DNA from: Solihabitans fulvus
GTDB lineage: Bacteria; Actinomycetota; Actinomycetes; Mycobacteriales; Pseudonocardiaceae
Length of the DNA stretch: 40,231 nt
Direction: 5' to 3'
NCBI RefSeq assembly: GCF_008386585.1
Contig: NZ_VUOB01000005.1
Coordinates: forward strand, 1 to 40,231
Part shown: in pieces, positions 26,769 through 35,041 of the stretch
Numbering within the stretch: position 1 is the stretch's first letter
How the letters are laid out: the number at the start of each line of letters is the position of its first letter
The notes under the pieces: model-generated
The model's input: only the letters and a program-made list of their open reading frames with translations
Database searches by the model: none
What the model was told of the DNA's origin: nothing
Made by a program: the position numbers and the translations under genes

Positions 26769-26788
26769 CAGATACACTTCCGTATCTG
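26769..26788. promoter_or_regulatory. candidate operator upstream of the amidase gene
   Basis: CAGATAC and GTATCTG form a perfect 7-bp inverted repeat with a 6-bp centre (20 bp), 55 bp upstream of the amidase start in locally AT-rich DNA. Size and shape suit a TetR- or GntR-type dimer. No regulator gene is directly adjacent; the nearest is the TetR at 27479. The rest of the 208-bp gap (26715-26922) shows nothing else. Confidence 0.45.
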
Positions 26789-26922
26789 AAAACGCAATCG
26801 AGCCAGGCAGGAGTGCGAACCTCCCGGTTCCTGGCCTGCGGCCGACGACCTTCTTCCTTGCGTACGGGCGTGTCATGGTGGCCGGTGGACGTCGGGGGCG
26901 CGGAGGGCAGCGACGCCGTCCG

Positions 26923-27342
26923 TCAACCGCGACCGGGGTATGTCTTGACTGCGGTGGCCTGGGACCACACCACTTGCCATCGGCCGTCGATGTTCTCGTA
27001 GGTGTCGGTGTGCCAGTAGGTGGAACGAGGTACCTGATGACCCTCGACGACGACGTCGAGGGCGGCCTGGTACCGGACGACGGCGGCGGCGCCGTGGACG
27101 CGGACGTGAATGGGTCCGGGATCCCACTCCAGGTAGTTCATGCGTCCGGTCGCGATCGCCCCGAGATAGTCGTCCCTCGACAGCGCGGCCCCGACGGGCG
27201 TGATGAGCTGGAAGTCCGGCGCGTGCAGTTCGGCGGCGCCGGCGATGTCGCCGGCGACGAGCGCGCGGAGTCGGGCTCGCTCGACTGCGCGGATGTGGTC
27301 GGCGACGGCGTGGTCACCTCGAGTGTCACCGGTGGGCGTCAT
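26923..27342 (-). CDS. SnoaL-like/NTF2-fold protein
   Basis: A 139-residue protein with the cone-shaped NTF2-like fold signature: ERARLRALVAGDIAGAAELHAPDFQLITPVGAALSRDDYLGAI, then IHVRVHGAAAVVRYQAALDV and a terminal TDTYENIDGRWQVVWSQATAV. Relatives include small isomerases, cyclases and DUF4440-type proteins; no function can be assigned. The ATG at 27342 is supported by a strong AGGAGGGA site; the frame extends upstream but without similarity. Divergent from the TetR gene at 27479, with direct repeats between, so it is a plausible target of that regulator. Confidence 0.82.
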   Translation of the reverse strand: MTPTGDTRGDHAVADHIRAVERARLRALVAGDIAGAAELHAPDFQLITPVGAALSRDDYLGAIATGRMNYLEWDPGPIHVRVHGAAAVVRYQAALDVVVEGHQVPRSTYWHTDTYENIDGRWQVVWSQATAVKTYPGRG

Positions 27343-27408
27343 GCGGCTTCCCTCCTGGGTCGTGGGCGTGAACTGCTGGCGACGCCGAGAGTCCTCCGCC
27401 TCGTGATG

Positions 27409-27464
27409 TAGACAATCTGACGACATCCGTCCGCCTAGACATCTTGACGCAATCTGTCCAGCCT
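27409..27464. promoter_or_regulatory. tandem 27-bp repeats in a divergent TetR promoter
   Basis: Two imperfect direct repeats, starting AGACAATCTGACG at 27409 and AGACATCTTGACG at 27436 and both ending near GTCC-GCCT, fill the gap between the SnoaL-like gene and tetR. The second copy contains the dyad GACA-N2-TTG-N3-CAA-N2-TGTC (27438-27458). TTGACG at 27444 may also be a -35 box for tetR, with ACAATG near its ATG and almost no leader. Confidence 0.45.
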
Positions 27465-27478
27465 GACAATGTGCGGGC

Positions 27479-28144
27479 ATGACCGACGAGCGGAGCGACC
27501 ACATCCTCGACGCCGCGCTGCCAGTGTTCGGCCACTACGGCTACGGCAAGACGACCATGCAGGACATCGCCCGCGCGGCAGGCATGTCCCGAGCCGCCCT
27601 CTACCTGCACTTCGCCACCAAGGAAGAGCTCTTCCGGGCAGGAACCCGCCGAGCCCATGCCCGGGCGCTCGACCAGGTCGACGCGGTCCTGGCGGCACCG
27701 GGCGACGTGGTCACGCGGGTCAGCACGGCCATGTCCACCTACTTCGGCGGGCTGATGGCGCAGATCTCCTCGACTGCGCACGGCGGGGAGCTGCGCGACG
27801 CCAGCCTCACGGTCACCGGCGACATCGTCGGCGACGCCCACACGGCGCTGATTTCCCGGCTCGCCGCGGCACTGGAGGAGGCCGCGGCGGCCGGCGAGGT
27901 GTGGTTGTCGGTCCTCGACGCGACCGCCGAGGACCTCGCGCGTCTGCTGCTGGCGACCGCGGACGGACTGGCGAAGGCAAACCCCGACCCGCAGGTCTGG
28001 CGCGAGCAGCGAGCCCTGTTCTTCCGCCTGGTGAGCGCGGCGATCACCACGCCTGAGGGCACCAGCCCGCCGCCACCGCGACCACCAGCACGCCGCCGAA
28101 GCACCTCGACGGTGTCTGCCGCCGCGCGGAGGGCAGAGCGGTGA
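27479..28144 (+). CDS. TetR family transcriptional regulator
   Basis: A 221-residue TetR-type regulator. The DNA-binding domain covers residues 5-52 (HILDAALPVFGHYGYGKTTMQDIARAAGMSRAALYLHFATKEELFRAG). The C-terminal ligand domain is helical, and the last 35 residues are a low-complexity Pro/Arg-rich tail (SPPPPRPPARRR) beyond the usual end of the family. The ATG at 27479 has no clear ribosome binding site and may be leaderless. The stop overlaps the GTG of the carboxylesterase gene by 4 nt, so the two are translationally coupled, and the regulator likely controls esterase, itself and the divergent SnoaL-like gene. Confidence 0.9.
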   Translation: MTDERSDHILDAALPVFGHYGYGKTTMQDIARAAGMSRAALYLHFATKEELFRAGTRRAHARALDQVDAVLAAPGDVVTRVSTAMSTYFGGLMAQISSTAHGGELRDASLTVTGDIVGDAHTALISRLAAALEEAAAAGEVWLSVLDATAEDLARLLLATADGLAKANPDPQVWREQRALFFRLVSAAITTPEGTSPPPPRPPARRRSTSTVSAAARRAER

Positions 28145-29586
28145 CCGATCCTGTGGTGTCGACACGACTGGGCCGGGTCCGTGGACGCGCCGTTGGCGGC
28201 GTCTCGGTGTTCACAGGCGTCCCGTACGCGGCCGCACCGGAAGGGGCGCTGCGGTTCAGGCCGCCAGCCCCGGTGCAGGCCTGGGACGGTATCCGTGACT
28301 GCGGGGACTTCGGCAGCGCCGCACCCCAGTCCGCCCCCGCCCCGGGTGCGCCACCGGCGTGGCGGCCCGGCGACGGACTGGACTGCCTGACGCTGACCGT
28401 GTGGAGCCCCGAGCTCGGCGCGGCCGGGCTGCCGGTGATGGTGTGGATCCACGGCGGGCTGTGGAAACACGGCGCGGCGGCCATGCCCCAGTACGACGCC
28501 ACCGCGCTGGCCGGCTCCGGCGTCGTGGTGGTCACCCTCAACTACCGGGTCGGGTTCGAGGGCTTCGGTCACCTTCCCGGTGTCCCGGACAACCGGGGCC
28601 TGCGCGATCAGATCGCGGCCCTGCGGTGGGTCCAGTCCAACATCGCCGCCTTCGGCGGTGACCCCGCGAACGTGACGGTGTTCGGCCAGTCCGCCGGCGC
28701 CGCCTCCACCGTCCTGCTGACGGCCACGCCGGCCACCACCGGGCTGTTCCGCCGGGCCATCGCCCAGAGCGTCCCCGCCGGGTGCCGAACCCAAGGCGAG
28801 GCCGCGGCCGTGACCACGACGATCGCCCACGCCGCCGGCGTGGCGGCCACCTGGGACGGGTTCGCGGCGCTGCCGCCGGAGGCGATCCTGGCCGTGCAGG
28901 ACGCGCCGCTGCGCGGCCGAGACGCCGGCTTCACCGCCTTCGCGCCCGTCATCGACGGCGACCTGGTCACCGGACCGGTCCAGACGGTGTTGGCCGCCGG
29001 CACCGGCCGCGACATCGACCTGATCTGCGGATTCACGCACGAGGAGTACCGCGGCCAGGGCGCACCGCCTCCGCCGGACGTCGACCTGGCGACCGTCGCC
29101 ACCATCCTCGGTCTGGCACCGGAGGCGGCCGAGGCCTACCGGCGGGCCCACCCCGGCGCCGACGACGCCGCGGTGTTCACCGTGATGCTGTCCGACGCCC
29201 TGGTCCGGATGCCGACCATCCAGGTTGCCCAGGCACACGCCGCCGCGGGCGGGCGCACGTGGCTGTATGACCTGGCCTGGTCCAGCCCGCAGCTCGGGGC
29301 CGGCCACGGGCTGGACATCCCGTTGATCTTCGGCACCGTCACCACGCGGTTCGCGACACGGTTTCTCGGCACACCGCCACCGCCCGGACTCGACTCGCTG
29401 TCCGAGCAGATCCGCGGCGCCTGGACCAGCTTCGCCACCACCGGGGACCCCGGCTGGCCGCCATTCGACCCCACCCACCACCGAACCCGAGTCTGGGATC
29501 TCCCGCCCCGCGACGCCGACGACCCACTCGCCGACTCCCGCCGCATCTGGCGCGACATGCAGGCCGCGGCAGAGACCGCGAGCTGA
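28141..29586 (+). CDS. type-B carboxylesterase
   Basis: A 481-residue carboxylesterase of the alpha/beta-hydrolase type-B family (Pfam COesterase). The nucleophile elbow is FGQSAGAAS (S184), the Glu is probably in GFTHEEYR and the His in GAGHGLDIPLIFG. The oxyanion segment is HGGLWKHG, with Leu where HGGGF is usual. No signal peptide, so intracellular. GTG start overlapping the tetR stop (GTGA). It would hydrolyse an ester or carbamate; substrate unknown. A second, distinct member of the family lies at 31794. Confidence 0.92.
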   Translation: MTDPVVSTRLGRVRGRAVGGVSVFTGVPYAAAPEGALRFRPPAPVQAWDGIRDCGDFGSAAPQSAPAPGAPPAWRPGDGLDCLTLTVWSPELGAAGLPVMVWIHGGLWKHGAAAMPQYDATALAGSGVVVVTLNYRVGFEGFGHLPGVPDNRGLRDQIAALRWVQSNIAAFGGDPANVTVFGQSAGAASTVLLTATPATTGLFRRAIAQSVPAGCRTQGEAAAVTTTIAHAAGVAATWDGFAALPPEAILAVQDAPLRGRDAGFTAFAPVIDGDLVTGPVQTVLAAGTGRDIDLICGFTHEEYRGQGAPPPPDVDLATVATILGLAPEAAEAYRRAHPGADDAAVFTVMLSDALVRMPTIQVAQAHAAAGGRTWLYDLAWSSPQLGAGHGLDIPLIFGTVTTRFATRFLGTPPPPGLDSLSEQIRGAWTSFATTGDPGWPPFDPTHHRTRVWDLPPRDADDPLADSRRIWRDMQAAAETAS

Positions 29587-29589
29587 TCG

Positions 29590-29809
29590 TGGAAGGCGGC
29601 ACCCGCAACTTCCTGTCGAAGCCGGGCACGCGCACCACCGCGCCGTCGGGCCGGTGGACATGGCACCAGTACCGGCCGGAGACGCCCCTGGTGAACACCA
29701 CCTTGGGGAGAGCCGCCCGCCGGGCCGGTGACCGCACCCGGCCGATCCTGGCCGCGCATGCCAAGGCGGGCAACAGGATTGCCGCACGCCCTGGCCTCGC
29801 CGCCCACGC
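29590..29809 (-). other. unassigned open frame after the XRE stop codon
   Basis: The frame of the XRE gene stays open beyond its TAG (29810-29812) and continues to the end of the carboxylesterase gene. Part of it reads PKVVFTRGVSGRYWCHVHRP, followed by DGAVVRVPGFDRKL, with strongly G/C-ending codons, as in a real gene. No ATG, and only a TTG at 29773, could start it. I do not recognise the family. It may be a gene remnant or chance; nothing else is seen in this 220-bp gap. Confidence 0.2.
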
Positions 29810-30712
29810 CTACCGGGACGCCCACTCCGGACCGCGGACGTTGTCCGCGTGGGGCGCCCGGCCGCCGCTCGTCTGCCGGAGCAGCGCGAGAGCTTCCTCG
29901 GAGGCGGACCCGGCGGGGGTCGTGCACACGATCAGCGCCTGTTCCGGTGATCGGGCGACCGCCAGCGTCTGCTGCGTCACGGTCACCGTGCCGACGACGG
30001 GATGGTGCAGTTCGTAGGACGCGGCGTCGCAGGGCGCCACGCGGTGGTCTCCCCAGAGCGCGACGAACTCCGGGCTCTTCATCGTCAGCTCGCCGATCAG
30101 CTCCGCGAGCAGTGGGTCCTGCGGGTGCCTGCCGACGGTGATCCGCAGGTTGCCGACCACCGCGCGGGCCTTGCGCTTCCAGTCCGTGTACAGCTCCCGG
30201 CAGTGCGGGTCGAGGAACAGCATCCGGCTCAGGTTCGGCCGCTCCGCAGGGTTGTCCGGGCTGGCGAAGTCCAGGTGACCGGCCAGCAGGGCGTGCCCGA
30301 GGGTGTTCCACGCCAACGCGTCCGTACGCCGGCCGAGCACCAGCGCCGGGACGCCGTCGACGGCGCGCAGGAGGTCGCGCGTCTCGTCGGCGAGCCGCTC
30401 GGGCCGAGGGCGGCGCACCCTGGGCGCGCGGCGGGCGGCGTCGGCGAGCCGGTCGAGGTGCTCCCGCTCGTGGTCGTCGAGCAGCAGGGCGCGGGCGATC
30501 GCGTCGAGCACCTCGATCGAGGCCCCTCGGGACAGGCCCTGTTCCAGTCGCGTGTAGTAGGAGACGCTGACGCCCGCCAGCTGCGCCAGTTCCTCGCGCC
30601 GGAGCCCGGCCACCCGCCTGCGGGGCCCGAAGTCGCGCAGGCCGACGTCCTCCGGTCGCAGCCGCGTCCGCCGGGCCTGGAGGAAGTCGCCGAGTGGGCC
30701 GGGTCCGTTCAT
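29810..30712 (-). CDS. XRE-type regulator with MmyB-like ligand domain
   Basis: A 300-residue regulator. The N-terminal XRE helix-turn-helix (residues 8-75) contains LGDFLQARRTRLRPEDVGL, RRVAGLRREELAQLAGVSVSYYTRLEQG and LLLDDHEREHLDRLA, the hallmark of the actinomycete family with an MmyB-like PAS-type C-terminal domain (about 100-270; LGRRTDALAWNTLGHALLAG, NLSRMLFLDPHCRELYTDW). Relatives often repress a divergently transcribed dehydrogenase or hydrolase; here the divergent genes are the MBL-fold hydrolase and a carboxylesterase. ATG at 30712. The C-terminal 25 residues beyond ALALLRQ look unlike the family and may be extended. Confidence 0.92.
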   Translation of the reverse strand: MNGPGPLGDFLQARRTRLRPEDVGLRDFGPRRRVAGLRREELAQLAGVSVSYYTRLEQGLSRGASIEVLDAIARALLLDDHEREHLDRLADAARRAPRVRRPRPERLADETRDLLRAVDGVPALVLGRRTDALAWNTLGHALLAGHLDFASPDNPAERPNLSRMLFLDPHCRELYTDWKRKARAVVGNLRITVGRHPQDPLLAELIGELTMKSPEFVALWGDHRVAPCDAASYELHHPVVGTVTVTQQTLAVARSPEQALIVCTTPAGSASEEALALLRQTSGGRAPHADNVRGPEWASR

Positions 30713-30745
30713 ACCCCAGTATCCGGCGGCACGACCCGCTCCCCG

Positions 30746-30781
30746 CCACTCCCTGTGAGGGGTAGGACAACGCGGGAGTGG
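30746..30781. promoter_or_regulatory. inverted repeat CCACTCCC-N20-GGGAGTGG
   Basis: A perfect 8-bp inverted repeat with a 20-base centre lies in the 138-bp gap between the XRE gene and the divergent MBL-fold gene. It could be a pair of half-sites for the XRE dimer. This is a positional inference. Confidence 0.35.
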
Positions 30782-30850
30782 TTCGTCCGCGTCCGCGTGT
30801 CCAGGCTCGGTCCTGTTCGACCACACGACCCGAACCCGAGGACGGACCGC

Positions 30851-31768
30851 ATGACGCAGCACCCCGAACAGATCACCCTTGGCGACGTCACCGTCACCCG
30901 CGTCAAGGAGTTCCACGGCTCGGTCGAGCTGACCCCGGAGCAGTTCTTCCCGGACAGCCCCGACGGCTCGTGGGACGAGCACCGCGGCTGGCTGGCGCCC
31001 GACTTCTGGAACCCGGAGACCGACGAGTGCCACTCGGTGACCCAGTCCTGGCTGCTGCGCAGCGAAGGGCGCACGATCCTCGTCGACACCGGCGTTGGCA
31101 ACCACAAGGACCGGCCCTACGCGCCGGTGTGGAGCCGCATGGACACCGAGTACCTCGACAACCTCGCCGCGGCCGGGGTGCGGCCCGAGGACGTCGACAT
31201 CGTGGTCAACACGCACCTGCACATCGACCACGTCGGCTGGAACACCCGCCTCGACGGCCGCAACTGGGTGCCGACCTTCCCGAACGCGACGTACCTGATG
31301 ACGCGGCGGGACTTCGAGTTCTGGAACCCGGCCAACGAGAACACGACCGTGTTGGGCCGAGGCAACCAGAACGTCTTCGAGGACAGCGTCACGCCGGTCC
31401 ACCAGGCCGGGCTGACGCACCTGTGGGACGGGTCCTACCGGATCGACGGGAACCTGCGCCTCGACCTCGCACCCGGGCACACCCCCGGCTCGTCCGTGCT
31501 CACCCTGGAGTCCGGCGGCGACCGAGCCCTGTTCGTCGGGGATCTCGTGCACACCGCGCTACAGATCGTGGAGCCGGAGACCAACTCCTGCTTCTGCGAG
31601 GACCCGGTCGAGTCCAGGGCCACCCGGCACAAGCTGCTCGGCCACGCCGCCGAGCACAACGCGCTTGTCTTCCCCGCGCACTTCGCGGGCCAGGGCGCAG
31701 TCGAGGTCGAGCGCGACGGGTCGAAGTTCGCGATCAAGGGGTGGGCGGGCTTCTCCCGCATCTCCTGA
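30851..31768 (+). CDS. MBL-fold metallo-hydrolase
   Basis: A 305-residue metallo-beta-lactamase-fold hydrolase. The metal motif HLHIDHVG (H122, H124, D126, H127), the later LAPGHTPGSSVLTL and LFVGDLVHTALQI give the binuclear zinc site. The N-terminal WLLRSEGRTILVDTGVGN is typical of the AHL-lactonase/AttM-like side of the family, but lactonase activity is not proven by sequence. The ATG at 30851 has a GAGGA-type site. Divergent from the XRE regulator and followed after 25 bp by a carboxylesterase gene, so MBL and esterase likely form an XRE-controlled pair attacking lactone or ester substrates. Confidence 0.9.
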   Translation: MTQHPEQITLGDVTVTRVKEFHGSVELTPEQFFPDSPDGSWDEHRGWLAPDFWNPETDECHSVTQSWLLRSEGRTILVDTGVGNHKDRPYAPVWSRMDTEYLDNLAAAGVRPEDVDIVVNTHLHIDHVGWNTRLDGRNWVPTFPNATYLMTRRDFEFWNPANENTTVLGRGNQNVFEDSVTPVHQAGLTHLWDGSYRIDGNLRLDLAPGHTPGSSVLTLESGGDRALFVGDLVHTALQIVEPETNSCFCEDPVESRATRHKLLGHAAEHNALVFPAHFAGQGAVEVERDGSKFAIKGWAGFSRIS

Positions 31769-31793
31769 CATCCACGGAAAGGACGCGTTTCCC

Positions 31794-33131
31794 GTGACCC
31801 AGTATGCGAACCCGGTCGTCGACACCCCGGCGGGCGCCGTGCGCGGCGTCCGCGACGACGCCGGCGAGCTCTACCGCGCCATCCCCTACGCGGCGGCACC
31901 GATCGGCGCCGGCCGTTTCGCCCCGCCCGCGCCGCACCCCGGCTGGCCCGGCGTCCGCGACGGCACGCGGCCCTCGCCGACGGCGCCCCAGCCCACCCGC
32001 GACTTCGGCCGGCTGGACATGACTCCCTACTTCGGACCGGGCTGGGTGCGGGGCGAGGAGTACCTGACCGTCGACGTCCGCACGCCGGCGGCCGACCATC
32101 GCCGGCGCCCCGTCATGGTCTTCGTGCACGGCGGCGGATTCGTCACCGGCTCGACCCGCGCCGCGCTCTACGACGGCAGCGCGTTCGCCCGCGACGGCGT
32201 CGTCCTCGTGACGGTGAACTACCGCGTCGGCATCCCCGGCTTCCTCGACCTGGACGGCGCTCCGGCCAACCGTGGGCTGCTCGACGTGCTGGCCGCGCTG
32301 GGCTGGGTGCGCGACACGGTCGCGGTGTTCGGCGGTGACCCGAACAGGGTCACGATCTTCGGCCAGTCCGCGGGCGCCACGCTCACCGGCGCGCTGCTCG
32401 CGACGCCGGGGGCCAAGGGCCTGTTCCGGCGGGCGATCATCCAGAGCGGCAGCGGCACCGGCGCCTTCACCCCGGAACAGGCGCGGCGGGTCACCGCGGC
32501 GGCGGCCGTCGCGCTGGGCGTCGCACCGACCGCCCGGGCGTTCGCGGAGATCCCGGACGAGTGCTTCCTGGAGATCCTGCCCGCGCTGGCCGGCCTCGAC
32601 CTGCGCACCAGCACCGCCACGGACCCGTTGGTCGGGCTCAGCCCGTTCGGCCTGGTCCTGCCGGTCCAGCCCGCCGACGGCCTAGTCGACGGCCCGGCAG
32701 GGGACGTCGACCTGCTGATCGGCACCAACGCCGAGGAGGGGCGCCTTTACCTCGTGCCGCAGGGAAAGCTGGAGTCCGCCACGGAGGCCAACGCGCTCGG
32801 GCAGGCCCTGTTCGGGGCCGGTACGGCGCGCATGGCGCAGGCCCACGCGCGAGTCTCGGGCGGCCGCACGCACGTCTACTCCTTCGAGCACCGCTCGACG
32901 GCCCTGGACGGGCGACTCGGCGCCGCCCACACCGTCGAGCTGCCGTTCGTCTTCGACCTCGCCGACAGGCCTTGGCTGCACGGAGAAACGGGCCTGCTCG
33001 GCCCCGACCCCGCCCCGCCCGGCCTCGCCGCCAGGGTGCACGCCGCCTGGGTCGCGTTCGCCAGCACCGGAGACCCCGGCTGGGCCGCGTACGACCCGCA
33101 ACGACCCGTGGCGGAGATCCTCGGCGGCTGA
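31794..33131 (+). CDS. type-B carboxylesterase
   Basis: A 445-residue type-B carboxylesterase, distinct from that at 28141. The oxyanion loop is canonical (VFVHGGGFVTGS), the nucleophile is FGQSAGATL (S192), the acid is probably in GTNAEEGRLYL and the His in AAHTVELPFVF. It lacks the long internal segments of eukaryotic relatives. GTG at 31794 with a GGAAAGGA site. It lies 25 bp after the MBL-fold gene, in the same unit, and its stop is only 2 bp from the convergent methyltransferase stop, leaving no room for a terminator between them. Confidence 0.92.
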   Translation: MTQYANPVVDTPAGAVRGVRDDAGELYRAIPYAAAPIGAGRFAPPAPHPGWPGVRDGTRPSPTAPQPTRDFGRLDMTPYFGPGWVRGEEYLTVDVRTPAADHRRRPVMVFVHGGGFVTGSTRAALYDGSAFARDGVVLVTVNYRVGIPGFLDLDGAPANRGLLDVLAALGWVRDTVAVFGGDPNRVTIFGQSAGATLTGALLATPGAKGLFRRAIIQSGSGTGAFTPEQARRVTAAAAVALGVAPTARAFAEIPDECFLEILPALAGLDLRTSTATDPLVGLSPFGLVLPVQPADGLVDGPAGDVDLLIGTNAEEGRLYLVPQGKLESATEANALGQALFGAGTARMAQAHARVSGGRTHVYSFEHRSTALDGRLGAAHTVELPFVFDLADRPWLHGETGLLGPDPAPPGLAARVHAAWVAFASTGDPGWAAYDPQRPVAEILGG

Positions 33132-33133
33132 GC

Positions 33134-33730
33134 TCAGGCCCGTCGGCGGAACCGGAACCACTGGGGGCTGGTCCGGTTCATCGGCCACCCCAGGCCCGAG
33201 GTGGCAGCCGGCTCGACCGCCACCAGCTCCCAGTCCGGAAACGCGGCCTCGACCTCGTCCCGACTAGTGCCGCCCACAAGGGAACGGAGCCGGGTCGGGC
33301 CGAACGCGAGCATCAGCAACGTGGCGTCCGGCTCGGCGAGGGCCGTGACACCGCGACCGACGGCCTGTCGCTGCTCGGCGTCGAAGCCCTGGAAGCAACC
33401 GATATCGAGGAAGAAGTCGAAGGTTCCCAGGTTGGCCGCCGGGAGGTCCGTCACGTCGCCTTGGACGTAGGTGACTCCCGCGTCGCCCCGGGCCCTGGCC
33501 GCCTCGATCGCGGCGGGCACGTAGTCGATGCCAACGGCCTCCCACCCTCGCCGGGCGAGTTCCGGCGTGAACTGGCCGCGCCCGCACCCGAGATCGAGCG
33601 CCCGGCCGAGCGGTCGTGGGCGGTCGACCTCCTCGCGGTCGAGCACCGTCGAGATGCTGTCGCGTGCCGCTTCCCCGTACGACTCCCAGGGCGTCATTCC
33701 GAAGCGATACATCCGAGCGTAGTTCGGCAT
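33134..33730 (-). CDS. class I SAM-dependent methyltransferase
   Basis: A 198-residue methyltransferase with SAM motif I ALDLGCGRGQFTPELARRGW (about residues 46-65), the acidic strand end VGIDYVP, VQGDVTDLPA and a FDFFLDIGCFQGFD motif. The N-terminal MPNYARMYRFGMTPWESYGE is characteristic of a small actinobacterial group. Substrate not deducible. ATG at 33730 with a GGAAGGT site; an upstream in-frame ATG exists (33802) but adds 24 residues without similarity and overlaps the gap next to the PPOx gene. Probably co-transcribed with the PPOx gene upstream. Confidence 0.87.
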   Translation of the reverse strand: MPNYARMYRFGMTPWESYGEAARDSISTVLDREEVDRPRPLGRALDLGCGRGQFTPELARRGWEAVGIDYVPAAIEAARARGDAGVTYVQGDVTDLPAANLGTFDFFLDIGCFQGFDAEQRQAVGRGVTALAEPDATLLMLAFGPTRLRSLVGGTSRDEVEAAFPDWELVAVEPAATSGLGWPMNRTSPQWFRFRRRA

Positions 33731-33805
33731 GTGGGCGACCTTCCGCCATCCATGATCAGGATCGGCAAGGGTGAATTGGACGTGGATGTCGTGCTGGCAC
33801 AACGG

Positions 33806-34396
33806 TCAGGACATTGCGGGCCGGGGCGGCAGGGGCAGCGGGATCGCGGGCAGGCCGTCGATGCTGGCGACGTTGTACGGCTTGCGCGCGCAGTACTCGG
33901 CGAACTCCTCCTCCGTCTTGCGGTTGAAGTTGTCCGTGTGCAGCATGCGGTCCTCGCGGTAGTCCATCAGCGGCACCGCCCACCCGCAGGTGTCGCTGAC
34001 CAGCTTGGCGGTCACCACGACGATTCCGCGTAGGCCGCCGGCGTCGGCGGCCTCGCCGAAGCGGGCCACCAGGTCGGGGAAGCGCGGGTCGTCGCGGAAC
34101 ACGGGCTCGCCGACGCTGTGTACCCGCACGATGTTGGGCGGTCCGTCGAAGGCGCACCACATCAGCGTGATGCGGCCGTTCTCGCGCAGGTGCGCGGTGG
34201 TCTCGGCGTGGCTGCCGCCGAAGTCCAGGTACGCGACGGTCCGGTCGTCGAGGACCACCCACGTGCCTCTGCGGCCCTTGGGAGAGATGTTGACGTGTCC
34301 GTCACCGGCCAGCGGCGCGGTCGCCACGAAGAAGACCTGCTGGTCCTCGATGAACGCCCGCAGCCGGCCATCGATCCGCTCGTAGATCTTTCCCAT
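33806..34396 (-). CDS. pyridoxamine 5'-phosphate oxidase-fold protein
   Basis: A 196-residue split-barrel flavoprotein of the PPOx-like superfamily. FFVATAPLAGDGHVNISPKG and the VAYLDFGGSHAETTAHLRENGRITLMWCAFDGPP region form the FMN-binding barrel. A C-terminal tail (DYREDRMLHTDNFNRKTEEEFAEYCARKPYNVASIDGLP) is typical of the general-purpose members rather than true PdxH. F420 or FMN use cannot be settled here. Start ATG at 34396. Downstream on the same strand, about 75 bp away, is the methyltransferase gene. Confidence 0.88.
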   Translation of the reverse strand: MGKIYERIDGRLRAFIEDQQVFFVATAPLAGDGHVNISPKGRRGTWVVLDDRTVAYLDFGGSHAETTAHLRENGRITLMWCAFDGPPNIVRVHSVGEPVFRDDPRFPDLVARFGEAADAGGLRGIVVVTAKLVSDTCGWAVPLMDYREDRMLHTDNFNRKTEEEFAEYCARKPYNVASIDGLPAIPLPLPPRPAMS

Positions 34397-34461
34397 GTCC
34401 GCATTGTCTGCCCGGCGGCCGCGATTGCCGAGAGTTTTCCCGTTTCCCGGATGAGGCGGTC

Positions 34462-34488
34462 ATCACTGGTCGGTGATCACTGGTCGGT
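34462..34488. repeat. 13-bp tandem duplication at the marR stop
   Basis: ATCACTGGTCGGT occurs at 34462-34474 and again at 34476-34488. The second copy covers the last codons and stop of marR, the first lies just beyond it, so a recent duplication doubled the end of the gene without changing the protein. Confidence 0.6.
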
Positions 34489-34983
34489 CGACGCCGCCAG
34501 CAGCACGCGCAGCGCGTCGTCGAGCGCGGCGGTCTGCTCGGGGGTCAGCGCGGCGACGGCCGCCGCCTGCACGTCGAGCCCGGCCACGACGGCCTCGTCG
34601 ATGACCTCGAGGCCGTGCCCGGTGAGCTGGACGCGCAGCGCCCTGCGGTCGGTCGGGTCGGGCACGCGCTCGACCAGGCCGGCCCGCTCCAGCTTGTCCA
34701 GCCGTCCGGTCATGCCGCCGGTGGTGAGCATCAGGCGGGTGGACAGCTGGCTGGGGGACAGGTCGTGGTCCTCGCCCGCCCTGCGCAGGGTGGCCAGCAC
34801 GTCGAACTCGCCGCGGCTGAGGCCGAAGCGGGCGTAGGTCCGGTCCATCCGGTCGCCCATCAGGCGGGTAATGCGGTAGATCCGGCCGAAGACGGCCATC
34901 GGCACGGTGTCCAGTTCGGGGCGCTCGACGTTCCACTGCTCGGTGATGAGGTCGACGTGGTCGCGGTCCTGGCTCGCGGTCAT
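34477..34983 (-). CDS. MarR family transcriptional regulator
   Basis: A 168-residue MarR-type winged-helix dimer. The recognition region is LSRGEFDVLATLRRAGEDHDLSPSQLSTRLMLTTGGMTGRLDKLERAGLVERVPDPTDRRALRVQLT (about residues 62-127), followed by a helical C-terminus for dimerisation. It starts at ATG 34983. It is divergent from an MFS exporter gene at 35092, with a clear dyad between, the classic arrangement of a drug- or metabolite-responsive repressor and its efflux pump. Confidence 0.93.
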   Translation of the reverse strand: MTASQDRDHVDLITEQWNVERPELDTVPMAVFGRIYRITRLMGDRMDRTYARFGLSRGEFDVLATLRRAGEDHDLSPSQLSTRLMLTTGGMTGRLDKLERAGLVERVPDPTDRRALRVQLTGHGLEVIDEAVVAGLDVQAAAVAALTPEQTAALDDALRVLLAASTDQ

Positions 34984-35017
34984 GACTCTCAGTATCCTCC
35001 CGAACTCACTTTCTGAA

Positions 35018-35041
35018 AAGTTGCTTGCCACAAAGCAGCTT
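35018..35041. promoter_or_regulatory. candidate MarR operator
   Basis: AAGTTGCTT and AAGCAGCTT form an inverted repeat (8 of 9 pairs) with a 6-bp centre, in the AT-rich 108-bp gap between marR and the MFS gene. Size and composition fit MarR-type operators. A further GCTAAG direct repeat follows at about 35045-35070. Confidence 0.6.
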
